Assembly (NCBI RefSeq): GCF_003545715.1
Contig: NZ_QVNU01000005.1
Location: 62,001 to 126,000, forward strand
Source: Taibaiella koreensis
GTDB taxonomy: Bacteria > Bacteroidota > Bacteroidia > Chitinophagales > Chitinophagaceae
Direction of reading: 5' to 3'
DNA: 64,000 nt
Under the pieces are notes generated by a model. That model did no database searches. It was not told the DNA's origin and was given only the letters and a program-made list of their open reading frames with translations. Positions 1-9,212 of this stretch are shown here, piece by piece (within the stretch, counting starts at the first letter, position 1; the number at the start of each line of letters is the position of its first letter). Made by a program: the position numbers and the translations under genes.

Positions 1-2589
1 TTGTACTTCTATACGTTCATCTACCTGGAGCAGCATATCGTTGCCGTTCAATGCACAGAGCTCTTTAAAAAAGGCCAGCAATTCCTCCAGTAACCTATGC
101 AAGGCTATGGCTTCCGACCTTAGCTTGTAGGCTTCGTCCTGTACCCGTGCCCAGAGCTTGAATTCCTCGACGAACGAAAATATCTTGCCGGAAGTATTTT
201 TAATTTCAAGGCTTATCTCAGAGGCTTTGTCGTGTTGCTGCCCCTGCAGCACATCATAGTTGAGCTGCGACAGGTAACCGAGGAAATGCAAAGGCGATTG
301 CAGGTCGTGACTCACCATCAGCAGCATTTTCTCTTTGAGCCGGTTGGCATTGCGCAGGCTGACCGTACGGGCATTGACCTCTTCTCCCAGCTGCCTGTTT
401 TTCGCAGTAAGATAAGCATAGCGGGCTTTGATGAAGCCCCAAACCCCCAAACATAAAGCTAGAATAAGCCCTATACGGAATAGCCAGGTCTGGTAAAAAA
501 AAGGCGTTACGGTAAAGGTCAGGGATTTTATAATTACCCGGTCGTCACCTTTTTCAAAACCGCTTTTTTTTCTGAGCTGCAATACATAATGGCCGTAGGC
601 CAGCGTATTCAAAGAGATCACACGATCGTTCTTGACCGGGTACCAGTTATTGTCGAAACCCAGTAAATTGTATTCCAGTATCTGGTTGTCGGGATGACCA
701 TAAAACGGGGCGCTCAAGGCTATCTCCAGGCGTTTGAAAGAGGGTTCCAAAATAAGCGGCCGGCTCAGCGCTTGCTCTTTTCCATCAACAGAGAGCTGGT
801 CTATAAATACACCATATACAGGGCTTTCCTTCTTTATACTGTCCGGATAAAACTGCACCAGCCCGTCCAGAGATGGCAATGAAAACCGGCCATCTCCTAA
901 TATAATACCGGAAGGGATACAGTTACCATTGAATTCGTTGGTATTGAACCCCGATTCTTTACTGAAATACTGATAGTATACATTCCTGCTCTTTTTACCG
1001 AGGTAGTCCAGCAGGTCTTGCTTCCGGCACCGGAACAAGCCGTTGTTGGAGCTCATCCACATAAAGCCGCTTTTATCCTCCAGGAAAGTATGGGTATTTT
1101 TCAGATAGCCCTTCTGGTCGAGGGGAAAGGGATAAACCTTATTGTCTTTCAAAGCAAAAAAACCATTGCCTGTCGTACCGATCCACAATATCTTTTGGGG
1201 ATCCAGGTACAAGGTCTCTATCATGTAGGATTCCAGGGCTTTGAAATGGACCTCTTTGCCCGTGCGGACATTGAGCTTCAGCAATGTCTTATCGCCGGCA
1301 ATCCAGATCATATCGTTATTCTCATGGAGGAAATAGGCAATAGCCTTATCACGCAGGCGCGTACTCAGCCATTGTATGGTATCTCCCTTTAGCGTACCGA
1401 TCCTGTCGCCCTGCGCGGAGGATATCCAGATGCTTTTGTCGGGTGCTTCCCTGAAACAGCCTGCACACTCGTCCTTTATCGGTATTTTCTTGAGCAAACG
1501 GAGCGCCGTATCCAGCTCGATGATATGGTGCTCATAAGCGTATACGGCATTCATCCAGTAGTGACCGCGGCTATCCCGCAGCAGGCTTCTGAAGCCCCCA
1601 TCATGCCGGAGCAACGGATGATCATAAGATCTGGAAGAAAATGCAATCCCCATCTGCGTAATGACTCCGGAATCCCGGTACAAGGCTTGTGGATAAAAGC
1701 TCTGGGATTCGGTCCCGATCGTTAGTACCCGGAATTGTTTTTCCCGGAACAGGTACAGGCCATGTGTTAAGGAACCTACTACTTTAAGGTTCAGTTCGGG
1801 ATAATCGCGGTAGGTCCTTATTCCGGGAATGTCTCCTACTGTCAGCTCCAGGCGACAGTGTAACTCATCCTCACCCGATACTTCAGCCCGGTATATATCG
1901 GGTCCCAGCAAAATATATAGCTTGTCACCTTGCTGTATCAGTTTATGCGGTATCGGATCAGCTGCCGAAACCGTTACCTGTCCTATCGCCCCTGTCAGTT
2001 TTACCTTTCTTATTTTCTGCTGGCTGTCTACAGAACCTATACCCCCGCCGGTACTCCAGTAATATAGCTTCCCGCCCCAATTGCCATACCCGCCTTTTTG
2101 ATCAGGGTCTATATCGGGAACCGGCAAACGCCACAACAGGCGCTCGTCCCGGGCACGTACGAACCTGACTTCTTTAACGCCCATTTTGAAGTAACGAAGC
2201 CCCGGTGGATTGACGCTTTCTTCAAGCTTCCTATCTGAAACGGCAACAGGTTGGCCATAGGTATCAAAAGTGTAGATATACCGGTGCTCGTCTCTGAAAT
2301 AGATAGAGCCATCCTTCGCCCGGCAGACAAGCGGAATACGGTTAGAGGTCAATATGGGGTAATGCTCGCGGTCATACAGCTTGAATTTTTGTCCGTCGAA
2401 ACGGACCAAACCGCCTTCGGTCGCTATCCACAAAAAGCCGTTTTTGTCCAGCTCTACATCATCGGCGCTATTCTGTGGCAAACCATTCTCATTGGTATAA
2501 TGCGTAACGCTGAATGCCGGCTGCTGCTGAGCACACAGGTAAAAGGCATTCAGGAGAAAGACCAATAGGAACGCTACGGTTTTTTGCAT
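1..2589 (-). CDS. Propeller-type sensor histidine kinase, 3' end cut by window edge
   Basis: This open frame of 863 codons runs from ATG at 2589 to base 1 without a stop. It starts with a signal peptide (MQKTVAFLLVFLLNAFYLCAQ), continues with two-component-regulator propeller repeats (ENGLPQN, GFLWIATEGGLVRFDG, LWIGTTGNGFF, GFMWMSSNNGLFR), a Y_Y_Y-like domain, one membrane helix near residue 720, and a HisKA box MVSHDLQSPLHFL with phospho-acceptor His761. The HATPase domain must lie beyond the left edge. It is a close paralogue of the kinase at 21703-24699, sharing long stretches such as YYQYFSKESGFNTNEFNG. It probably senses a periplasmic signal and phosphorylates a separate regulator, since no receiver domain is seen. 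The divergent neighbour is a tail-fibre-like surface protein, a possible target. Confidence 0.93.
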   Translation of the reverse strand, partial: MQKTVAFLLVFLLNAFYLCAQQQPAFSVTHYTNENGLPQNSADDVELDKNGFLWIATEGGLVRFDGQKFKLYDREHYPILTSNRIPLVCRAKDGSIYFRDEHRYIYTFDTYGQPVAVSDRKLEESVNPPGLRYFKMGVKEVRFVRARDERLLWRLPVPDIDPDQKGGYGNWGGKLYYWSTGGGIGSVDSQQKIRKVKLTGAIGQVTVSAADPIPHKLIQQGDKLYILLGPDIYRAEVSGEDELHCRLELTVGDIPGIRTYRDYPELNLKVVGSLTHGLYLFREKQFRVLTIGTESQSFYPQALYRDSGVITQMGIAFSSRSYDHPLLRHDGGFRSLLRDSRGHYWMNAVYAYEHHIIELDTALRLLKKIPIKDECAGCFREAPDKSIWISSAQGDRIGTLKGDTIQWLSTRLRDKAIAYFLHENNDMIWIAGDKTLLKLNVRTGKEVHFKALESYMIETLYLDPQKILWIGTTGNGFFALKDNKVYPFPLDQKGYLKNTHTFLEDKSGFMWMSSNNGLFRCRKQDLLDYLGKKSRNVYYQYFSKESGFNTNEFNGNCIPSGIILGDGRFSLPSLDGLVQFYPDSIKKESPVYGVFIDQLSVDGKEQALSRPLILEPSFKRLEIALSAPFYGHPDNQILEYNLLGFDNNWYPVKNDRVISLNTLAYGHYVLQLRKKSGFEKGDDRVIIKSLTFTVTPFFYQTWLFRIGLILALCLGVWGFIKARYAYLTAKNRQLGEEVNARTVSLRNANRLKEKMLLMVSHDLQSPLHFLGYLSQLNYDVLQGQQHDKASEISLEIKNTSGKIFSFVEEFKLWARVQDEAYKLRSEAIALHRLLEELLAFFKELCALNGNDMLLQVDERIEVQ

Positions 2590-2610
2590 TTGGTTATGGC
2601 TGTGGTAACG

Positions 2611-2618
2611 CAAAGGTA
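2611..2618 (-). promoter_or_regulatory. -7 promoter element of the histidine kinase
   Basis: TACCTTTG read on the minus strand, an exact match to the Bacteroidota -7 consensus TAnnTTTG, 22 bp ahead of the ATG at 2589. No convincing -33 TTG was found. Activity is inferred. Confidence 0.6.
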
Positions 2619-2754
2619 AGCAGGCCTTGCTGATTTACTACCCATTTGTAGCAATAATGGATACAAGGTTGTATAAGGCTTATTGCTGCCGAAATCTCAG
2701 GAATGCCATTGACATTGGTATGCTATTGATACAAATCGTTTTAAGAGGAGGCGA

Positions 2755-2788
2755 CAACTTTGCTGTGCCAATATCGGCCTGAACCAAA
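2755..2788 (+). promoter_or_regulatory. Promoter and conserved leader with near-palindrome
   Basis: A -7-like CAACTTTG at 2755-2762 is followed by GCCAATATCGGC at 2767-2778 (10 of 12 bases palindromic) and AACCAAA at 2782-2788, then the start codon at 2799. The same three blocks in the same order precede the paralogous gene at 21488 on the minus strand. The conservation of non-coding bases suggests a promoter plus operator or RNA leader element shared by both copies. Confidence 0.6.
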
Positions 2789-2798
2789 CAAATTAAGA

Positions 2799-4667
2799 AT
2801 GAAAAAAACTTACATCCTGATGGCCGGGGCACTAGCGCTGGCCTGCATTGAAGCAAAGGCCCAGACCAAGATCGGCGGAGCAGGAGCGCCCGATAACAGT
2901 GCTATGCTCGAGGTAACCGGCGGCGCCGGCAACAATAAAGGCGTGCTGTTTCCGCGACTGACCACAACACAACGCGATGCCATTGTAAGTCCGGCTACGG
3001 GTTTAATGATCTACAACACGACGAGCAACCAATTGCAGGTGAATACCGGAACACCCGCGGCGCCTATCTGGAGCATTTCCAGTGGCAGCAATGCCTGGAC
3101 CACCAGCGGCAACGCCGGAACCGATTCCACAACCAACTTCCTGGGCACTACAGATACACAGCCCCTGATCATGCGCACCAACAATACGGAGAAATTGCGC
3201 ATCACAACCGATGGCAATGTGGGTATCGGTGTGGCGGCGCCTACAGCGCAATTGCAATTCAACAATAGCATACAGCCACGTAAAGTGGTGCTTTGGGATG
3301 GCGGCGCCAATAATCCCAACCGTTACTTTGGATTTGGTGTGCTGAATCACGAGTTTGCTTACCAGGTGAATCAGCCCGGCGATGATCATGTGTTTTATAC
3401 TGGTGGGCTAACAGATAGCACTTCTATTGAGTTGATGCGCATAAAGGGTAATGGTAATGTAGGGATCGGAACATCGACACCTGCTGCGAACCTTGATGTT
3501 AATGGTACAGCCCGTATCAGCAGCAGTACAGGTACCCCGACTGCAATCACCGGCCGTGATACTGCCGGGAATATAGGCAATGTAACGCTGGGCGCCGGCC
3601 TGACACTCAGCGGCGGTACACTCGCTGCCGCTGCGACCCAACCCGGATGGGGACTGACCGGAAATGCAGGTACCGATTCCACTATTGATTTCCTGGGTAC
3701 CACCGATGCACAGCCGCTAATCATGCGCACCAACAATACGGAGAAATTGCGCATCACAACCGATGGCAATATAGGTATTGGCGTGGCGGCGCCTACAGCG
3801 CAATTGCAGCTTAATAATGCGCTGCAGCCCCGCAAAGTGGTGCTGTGGGACGGAGATCCCGGTACTGCTAATCCTAACCGCTTCTTCGGATTTGGCGTGG
3901 AAAATCACCTGATGCGCCACCAGGTAAACAGCACTGCTGATGACCAGGCATTCTTTGCCGGCGCTACCGATACCAGCACCCTGGAACTGATGCGCATCAC
4001 AGGTAATGGTAATGTGGGTATCGGTACCAGTACACCTGCTGCGAAACTTGATGTGAATGGTACAGTCCGTGTTGGGGGAAGCGCTCCCGGCAATACCATG
4101 ACCAGCCTTACCGGTCGGGATGCTACAGGTAATATAGGCAATATAACACTCGGCTCAGGCCTTTCTTTGAACAGCGGCACGGTTTCCGTGTTAACTCCTG
4201 CTGTGCAGCTTATAAAGGGAATACTTGTACCTAATGGCGTAGATGTAACGGCAGCCGTTGGAGCCAGTTGGCTCAATACCGGCGCCACGATCACACTACC
4301 TGCCAACAGCACCTATGTAGTTACTGCCGACATGATCCTTTCCACTGTTGCTATCAGTGCACCCTCTTCGGGTTTCGTACCCGCTGATCAGAGCCTATGG
4401 GTACGGACGAGCTTTGCAGATACTCCTACCGGAGGATCAAGTGCAGATCTGGTAGGAAACAATGTCCTTATCAGCGGTACAATCAGCTCCGGTATGCGCT
4501 ATAGCATGCTGCATGGCGCCGTAACCATTACGAATGCAACCAATGCACCTAAGACCTATTACTACATCGTAGGTCAGGTGGAGAGCAATGGCTTTACACC
4601 GACGCTGTACGGAATTGGCGCCAACCAATGGTCCGAAAACCAGATCTATGCCATTCCGATAAATTAA
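2799..4667 (+). CDS. Secreted tail-fibre-like surface protein, two-repeat form
   Basis: 622 residues from ATG 2799, chosen over an upstream in-frame TTG at 2760 because it gives a clean signal peptide (MKKTYILMAGALALACIEAKAQ) and lies after the promoter element. The mature N-terminus TKIGGAGAPDNSAMLEV and the block NNKGVLFPRLTTTQRDAI are shared with the protein at 19071-21488. Two internal repeats of about 170 residues follow (NTEKLRITTDGNVGIGVAAPTAQLQ ... GNGNVGIGTSTPAANLDVNG), of the beta-strand NVGIGT type found in tail-fibre-like bacterial surface proteins. Unlike its paralogue it lacks the C-terminal S74 chaperone domain and ends in a domain of about 150 residues that I do not recognise. 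Role unknown; probably a surface adhesin. Transcribed with the T9SS cargo downstream. Confidence 0.85.
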   Translation: MKKTYILMAGALALACIEAKAQTKIGGAGAPDNSAMLEVTGGAGNNKGVLFPRLTTTQRDAIVSPATGLMIYNTTSNQLQVNTGTPAAPIWSISSGSNAWTTSGNAGTDSTTNFLGTTDTQPLIMRTNNTEKLRITTDGNVGIGVAAPTAQLQFNNSIQPRKVVLWDGGANNPNRYFGFGVLNHEFAYQVNQPGDDHVFYTGGLTDSTSIELMRIKGNGNVGIGTSTPAANLDVNGTARISSSTGTPTAITGRDTAGNIGNVTLGAGLTLSGGTLAAAATQPGWGLTGNAGTDSTIDFLGTTDAQPLIMRTNNTEKLRITTDGNIGIGVAAPTAQLQLNNALQPRKVVLWDGDPGTANPNRFFGFGVENHLMRHQVNSTADDQAFFAGATDTSTLELMRITGNGNVGIGTSTPAAKLDVNGTVRVGGSAPGNTMTSLTGRDATGNIGNITLGSGLSLNSGTVSVLTPAVQLIKGILVPNGVDVTAAVGASWLNTGATITLPANSTYVVTADMILSTVAISAPSSGFVPADQSLWVRTSFADTPTGGSSADLVGNNVLISGTISSGMRYSMLHGAVTITNATNAPKTYYYIVGQVESNGFTPTLYGIGANQWSENQIYAIPIN

Positions 4668-4773
4668 GGATGTGTCCGCATTCCTACCGGAGCACGGGCG
4701 GCAAAAATTACTGATCCATATAGCTCATGGCTTCGTGTGTTCCATACATCCGGGGCTTCTTAAAAAATCTATC

Positions 4774-6270
4774 ATGCAAAAACATTTATTCATAGCTATA
4801 GCACTGGCTCTTGGGGCCGATGGACTACAAGCGCAAACCACAACTTATGGTGGCGGCAATGCGCCCTATAGCGTCGTTGGCGGTTACAACAGCGACTATT
4901 CGCCCGACGGCACCATCGTGCTGTCAGATGGTGCTGTGAGCCTTTCGGGCAACGCCACCTATGAGCACGGCAACAACCTGCTGCAAAACGACGGCAGCTG
5001 GACATCTGCCGGCAGCCTGGATCTGTTTGCCGGTACCGGCAGCAATACTATAGGCGGCAGTTCAGCGCCTTCTTTTTACGATGCACAATTCAATATCGGG
5101 GCGGGTAATATTATGGCCATTACCAATGCCCAGGGCATACAGGTGAGCAACGAGCTCCAGTTTAACAATGGGATCACCACCACAGTGCGCAGCAATACCA
5201 GCGCCGGCGCGGTTCATTTTGCCGCCGGCGCCACCTATACCGGTGCGGGTACCGATGCCCAGCATGTAGACGGCTATGTGAGCAAGGCCGGCACTACCGC
5301 GTTTATCTTCCCGGTAGGCAGTGGCACCGATCTGCGCACAGTTTCTATTACAGCTCCTGCAGCGCCCACCGAGCTCAGCACCGCCTGGTTTGCCGGTAGT
5401 CCCGGTACCATTGCCGACCCCTCCGACGGCAGCACACACAGCATTACTGCAGTAGCAGCGCCACTACAATCCATCAGCGAAGCCGGTTTCTGGGACTGGA
5501 TACCTGTGAGCGGCAGCGATGATGGTATTACCGTAACGGTATCCATACCCGATATCGGTGGCTTCGGCAATAGCACCGATCTGAGGCTGGCCGGCTGGGA
5601 TGGTACCCAATGGATCGATCTGAGCGGATCGGCTACAGCTACAGGCAACCTGGAAAACAACAGCCTGAGCGGTACCATACCGGCTGGCGTCAATATTACA
5701 GCACTTGCGATAGGTAGCCTCAGCACACCTTTGCCGGTTACATTCAGCGCTTTTAATGTCGCTGCGCAAGGCTGCAGGGTGCTTATAGGCTGGCAAACTG
5801 CGCAGGAAATCAATAACGACTATTTCCTGGTAGAACGTAGTCGTGACGGTCGCACCTTCGACGCGATCGCGAAGATGCAGGGGGCCGGCAACAGTGCAGA
5901 ACCCAATAGCTACAGCGCTTCGGATGAGCAGCCCTTCAACGGCAGGAATTACTACCGTATACAACAGGTAGATAAAGATGGGAAAAGGAGCTACTCCGGT
6001 ATAAAAACAGCCGAGGTATCTTGTTCTGGCAGGGATGACATTCAGATATTCCCTACCGTCAGCAGCGACGATATACAGGTGCGTCTGCCCCAACGGTATG
6101 AGGGAGCCGCAATTGACTTGCTGACCGCGCTGGGACAAAAAATAGTTGTGCCGGTAGACAAGGAACACCTGCAATACCGGCTACATGTAGACCGGTTAAC
6201 AGCGGGCATGTATATTATCCGCATCGTAAAAGGAAATGAGATCCATAGTTATAAGATCGTGAAAAGGTAA
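4774..6270 (+). CDS. T9SS-exported surface protein, family of 17442-18941
   Basis: 498 residues from ATG 4774 (MQKHLFIAIALALGADGLQAQ). An in-frame start at 4672 would add a stretch that hides the signal peptide. The N-terminal half carries TTYGGGNAPY, GGYNSDYSP and YEHGNNLLQN, which are almost the same in the paralogue at 17442-18941. A middle domain of about 90 residues (VTFSAFNVAAQGCRVLIGWQTAQEINNDYFLVERSRDG) is the fibronectin-like module that commonly precedes Por sorting tails. The last 80 residues (QIFPTVSSDDIQVRLP ... AGMYIIRIVKGNEIHSYKIVKR) fit a type A T9SS sorting domain, so the protein should be exported by T9SS. Gap to the upstream gene is 106 bp with no terminator; a strong terminator follows at 6291. 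Confidence 0.85.
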   Translation: MQKHLFIAIALALGADGLQAQTTTYGGGNAPYSVVGGYNSDYSPDGTIVLSDGAVSLSGNATYEHGNNLLQNDGSWTSAGSLDLFAGTGSNTIGGSSAPSFYDAQFNIGAGNIMAITNAQGIQVSNELQFNNGITTTVRSNTSAGAVHFAAGATYTGAGTDAQHVDGYVSKAGTTAFIFPVGSGTDLRTVSITAPAAPTELSTAWFAGSPGTIADPSDGSTHSITAVAAPLQSISEAGFWDWIPVSGSDDGITVTVSIPDIGGFGNSTDLRLAGWDGTQWIDLSGSATATGNLENNSLSGTIPAGVNITALAIGSLSTPLPVTFSAFNVAAQGCRVLIGWQTAQEINNDYFLVERSRDGRTFDAIAKMQGAGNSAEPNSYSASDEQPFNGRNYYRIQQVDKDGKRSYSGIKTAEVSCSGRDDIQIFPTVSSDDIQVRLPQRYEGAAIDLLTALGQKIVVPVDKEHLQYRLHVDRLTAGMYIIRIVKGNEIHSYKIVKR

Positions 6271-6290
6271 AGTGCGGCACTATTGGTTAT

Positions 6291-6331
6291 AAAACGGCAA
6301 AACCCTTTCCTGTAAAGGGTTTTGCCGTTTT
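6291..6331 (+). terminator. Rho-independent terminator after the two-gene unit
   Basis: Perfect 18-bp stem (6291-6308 with 6314-6331), loop CCTGT, ending in TTTT. It closes the unit 2799-6270. Confidence 0.85.
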
Positions 6332-6477
6332 ATGATATAGGTCCGATTTCTCATTGGTTGGTAGCCTGCTGTACAGTAACGCTACCCCGGCATTCCTCAT
6401 TTATTTTTTCCGGAATAAAAACAGTTACCGTCGAGGTTAAAGTATGGAAGAAATACCGGATACATCATATTTCGCTT

Positions 6478-6485
6478 TACATTTG
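6478..6485 (+). promoter_or_regulatory. -7 promoter element of the FG-GAP gene
   Basis: TACATTTG, an exact TAnnTTTG match 57 bp ahead of ATG 6543. It lies after a possible upstream ATG at 6444, which supports 6543 as the true start. Confidence 0.5.
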
Positions 6486-6542
6486 CGGGGACAACCAATT
6501 AACCAATTTTCCGCGCAGGGCCTCCTGCCTATTTTTCAGCTC

Positions 6543-8528
6543 ATGACCAACCCCTTTACACTTTTACAGAGAGTTCGTTTGTCCATCGCATTCTTTTTCC
6601 CGGTTTGGGTACTGGGCCCAATGGCCTTTGGACAATTGACCTACAGCAGCCAGACGCCCTTTTACGACTTTACCGGCGCCGGATTTGCGCTGGTGCAAGT
6701 TGCCGATTTCAACAAGGACGGCTATGTGGATATTGTTGTTGGCACGGGAGTAGGCAGCGGCATTACCTACCTGCAGAACAGTGGTACCGGCACTTTCAGC
6801 ACACCGGCGACCAATCCTTTTGCTGCCTTTACAGCCAGCACACCTGCTGGATTTACCCTGAACAATGCCAGCACCACTGTTGCTGATTACGATGGCGACG
6901 GCGACCTCGATATATGGTGCCGGGTCAATGGCGCCGGCGGCGATGTTTACCTCAGGAACGACAATGGCGTCTACAGCAGCCAGACACCCTTTTATGACTT
7001 TACCGGCGCCGGATTTGCGCTGGTACAAGTTGCCGATTTTAACAAGGATGGCTATGTGGATATTGCTGTTGGCACAGGCGTAGGCAGCGGCATTACCTAC
7101 CTGCAGAACAGTGGTACCGGCACTTTCAGTACACCGGCTACCAATCCTTTTGCTGCCTTTACAGCCAGCACACCGGCGGGATTTACTTTAAACAATGCCA
7201 GCACGAGTGTTGCCGATTACGATGGCGACGGCGACCCCGATATATGGTGCCGGGTCAATGGCGCCGGCGGCGATGTTTACCTTAGGAACGACAATGGCGC
7301 TTACAGCAGCCAAACGCCCTTTTATGACTTTGCCGGCGCAGGATTTGCACTGGTGCAAGTCGCCGACTTCAATGGGGACGGCTATGTGGATATTGCCGTT
7401 GGCTCGGGTGTAGCGGGTAGTATTACCTATCTGCAGAACAGTGGTACAGGTGCTTTCAGCACACCGGCTACTAATCCTTTTGCTGCTTTTACGGCCAGCA
7501 CACCGGCAGGCTTTACATTATACAATGCCGAAACTACCGCTGCCGACTTTGACGGCGACGGCGACTTGGATATATGGTGCCGGGTTAATGGCGCCGGCGG
7601 CGATGTTTATCTACGAGGATCCGGCGAGGCCCCACGGCTGATTACCAGCATACCCGCCAATAATGCAACGAATTTTGCCACCAACGGTAATATGACGTTA
7701 ACCTTTAGCGAGGCCGTTGCGGCAGGGACCGGTAATATTTACATCCGTCGGCTTTCAGACGCCGTCGCGGTGCAGACAATAGCGGCCAATAGCGCTGCCG
7801 TAACAGGAACGGGAACAGCTATCCTCACCATTAATCCGCCAGCCGACCTTGCCGCCAATACAACCTATTATATCACCTTTGACCGCAATGCCATTGCAGA
7901 CGTGGATGAAGGTCTGATCTTTGGCTACATTGATCCCCAAAAGAACATAAGGGTTCCTTACACCCAAAATAATTTCCTCCGTTTTACGACAACAGCTCCC
8001 TTACCCGTAACGCTGATTGATTTTACGGTAAGCCTTTCCGGCGAAAAAGCCCTGTTGGAATGGCAAACCGCTACGGAAAGGAACAGCCGTGATTTTACCA
8101 TACAATACGGCAATGACGGCATCAGCTGGTCTGCTATCGGGAAGGTTAAAGCGGCCGGCAATAGTACCGGTATCGTCAACTATCATTTTTCGGACCCACA
8201 GGTCCTCCAGGAAAAAAATTATTACCGGCTGATACAAACGGACATCGACGGCAAACAAACAGTTAGCCCCGTACGATCGCTGCTCATCAACGGGCCGGCC
8301 GCTATGCTCGTCTACCCCAATCCTGCCAGCAATGAAGTAACAGTAAGGCTTCCGGGGAACGGCACGGCGACTATAATCGTTTATAACAATATAGGACAAG
8401 AAGTATACCGGAAGCAAGCTTCTGCTGCTTCTGCTCAACTGTCGCTGGCAACATTGCCCTCAGGTAGCTATTACCTGGTAATGCTTCAAAACGGCAAACA
8501 GTATACCGCACGCTTGCAGCACCTGTAA
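6543..8528 (+). CDS. FG-GAP/VCBS repeat protein with Ig-like domain and T9SS tail
   Basis: 661 residues from ATG 6543, giving a signal sequence MTNPFTLLQRVRLSIAFFF...GPMAFGQ. Residues about 34-360 are three near-identical 110-residue repeats, each holding two calcium-type FG-GAP motifs (DFNKDGYVD and DYDGDGDLD). Then comes a bacterial Ig-like SbsA-type domain (PANNATNFATNGNMTLTFSEAV ... DLAANTTYYITFD), the fibronectin-like module (VTLIDFTVSLSGEKALLEWQTATERNSRDF) and a T9SS sorting tail (VYPNPASNEVTVRLPG ... SGSYYLVMLQNGKQYTARL). It is probably a secreted or surface-anchored calcium-binding protein. The nearly uniform repeats point to recent amplification. Confidence 0.88.
   Translation: MTNPFTLLQRVRLSIAFFFPVWVLGPMAFGQLTYSSQTPFYDFTGAGFALVQVADFNKDGYVDIVVGTGVGSGITYLQNSGTGTFSTPATNPFAAFTASTPAGFTLNNASTTVADYDGDGDLDIWCRVNGAGGDVYLRNDNGVYSSQTPFYDFTGAGFALVQVADFNKDGYVDIAVGTGVGSGITYLQNSGTGTFSTPATNPFAAFTASTPAGFTLNNASTSVADYDGDGDPDIWCRVNGAGGDVYLRNDNGAYSSQTPFYDFAGAGFALVQVADFNGDGYVDIAVGSGVAGSITYLQNSGTGAFSTPATNPFAAFTASTPAGFTLYNAETTAADFDGDGDLDIWCRVNGAGGDVYLRGSGEAPRLITSIPANNATNFATNGNMTLTFSEAVAAGTGNIYIRRLSDAVAVQTIAANSAAVTGTGTAILTINPPADLAANTTYYITFDRNAIADVDEGLIFGYIDPQKNIRVPYTQNNFLRFTTTAPLPVTLIDFTVSLSGEKALLEWQTATERNSRDFTIQYGNDGISWSAIGKVKAAGNSTGIVNYHFSDPQVLQEKNYYRLIQTDIDGKQTVSPVRSLLINGPAAMLVYPNPASNEVTVRLPGNGTATIIVYNNIGQEVYRKQASAASAQLSLATLPSGSYYLVMLQNGKQYTARLQHL
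6642..7631 (+). repeat. Three 330-bp tandem DNA repeats inside the FG-GAP gene
   Basis: Units begin at about 6642, 6972 and 7302, exactly 330 bp apart and in frame (110 codons). They differ by scattered, mostly silent changes, with more changes in unit three. Because synonymous sites are also conserved, recent duplication or gene conversion is more likely than selection on protein alone. Confidence 0.9.
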
Positions 8529-8855
8529 AATAACGGCAATGAGGACTAAAAAGCCAATGTCGTTTAGTTGAGGAACAAGGTATCTATAATTTTGCCCAGC
8601 AAGGCAATCCCTTAAATTAAGGGAATAGTGTTCTTTCAACGTATGTAAATACTTTTGAACAACTTAAGATATTGCCTTAAAGGGTACAGATGATTGAGGC
8701 CCGTTGTTAGCTACCAGGATATCCCTATAGCGAGAAAATGTTCCTGGTGAAGCATTCGCATCAGTACTTTGTGTCCTTTGCGTATAGCTTAGCGTCCTTC
8801 GCGGTTAACTATCCTGGCTTTTCCTCTTAAAGATACTTAAAAACGACATTGAATT

Positions 8856-8900
8856 AAAAAAGCTACAATCAGCTATGGGTGCTGATTGTAGCTTTTTTTT
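8856..8900 (+). terminator. Terminator downstream of FG-GAP gene (bidirectional)
   Basis: Stem AAAAAAGCTACAATCAGC (8856-8873) pairs with 8881-8898, loop TATGGGT, then a T tract. An A tract at the start would serve the minus strand, so it may also end the adhesin transcript. Confidence 0.8.
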
Positions 8901-8941
8901 GAGTATATGCCTTGCGATCATAAAACAAGCGCTATTTTTTC

Positions 8942-9098
8942 GACAAAGAAAAACGAGGTTGTCTCAAAAGGGATAATTTTTGTCATATTGAGCGCAGTCG
9001 AAATACGGCAAAAATTATGTTTCAAGCCTGTTTACATTTCGAATCGCTCAATGTGACAGGCTTGAGGTCTTTTGGAGACAGCCTCATTTTTCTTTGTC
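8942..9098. repeat. Imperfect inverted-repeat element, 157 bp
   Basis: The outer arm GACAAAGAAAAACGAGGTTG at 8942 continues to 8970 and is matched in inverse at 9069-9098 with a few mismatches. Inner arms TCATATTGAGCGCAGTCGAA (about 8983) and its inverse near 9034-9058 also pair. The whole could fold into one long hairpin. It has the shape of a MITE or REP-like dispersed repeat; no coding potential. Confidence 0.65.
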
Positions 9099-9212
9099 CG
9101 GCAGATCGAATGTTGCCATCACGGTTGCACTATCTAACCTTTTATTTTCCCTGGTGGCATTTCTTTCCATTTCATCCCGGATAGCCTTTCTTACAGATTA
9201 AGTAGCGAACGA

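Larger units (their letters stand above)
8529..9212. other. 684-bp intergenic region with terminator and repeat elements
   Basis: No gene is seen. The region holds a stretch at 8779-8812 ending TTAGCGTCCTTCGCGGTTAA, related to the repeat motif of the 36.7-37.5 kb tract; a terminator at 8856-8900; and an imperfect inverted-repeat element at 8942-9098. Confidence 0.7.
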
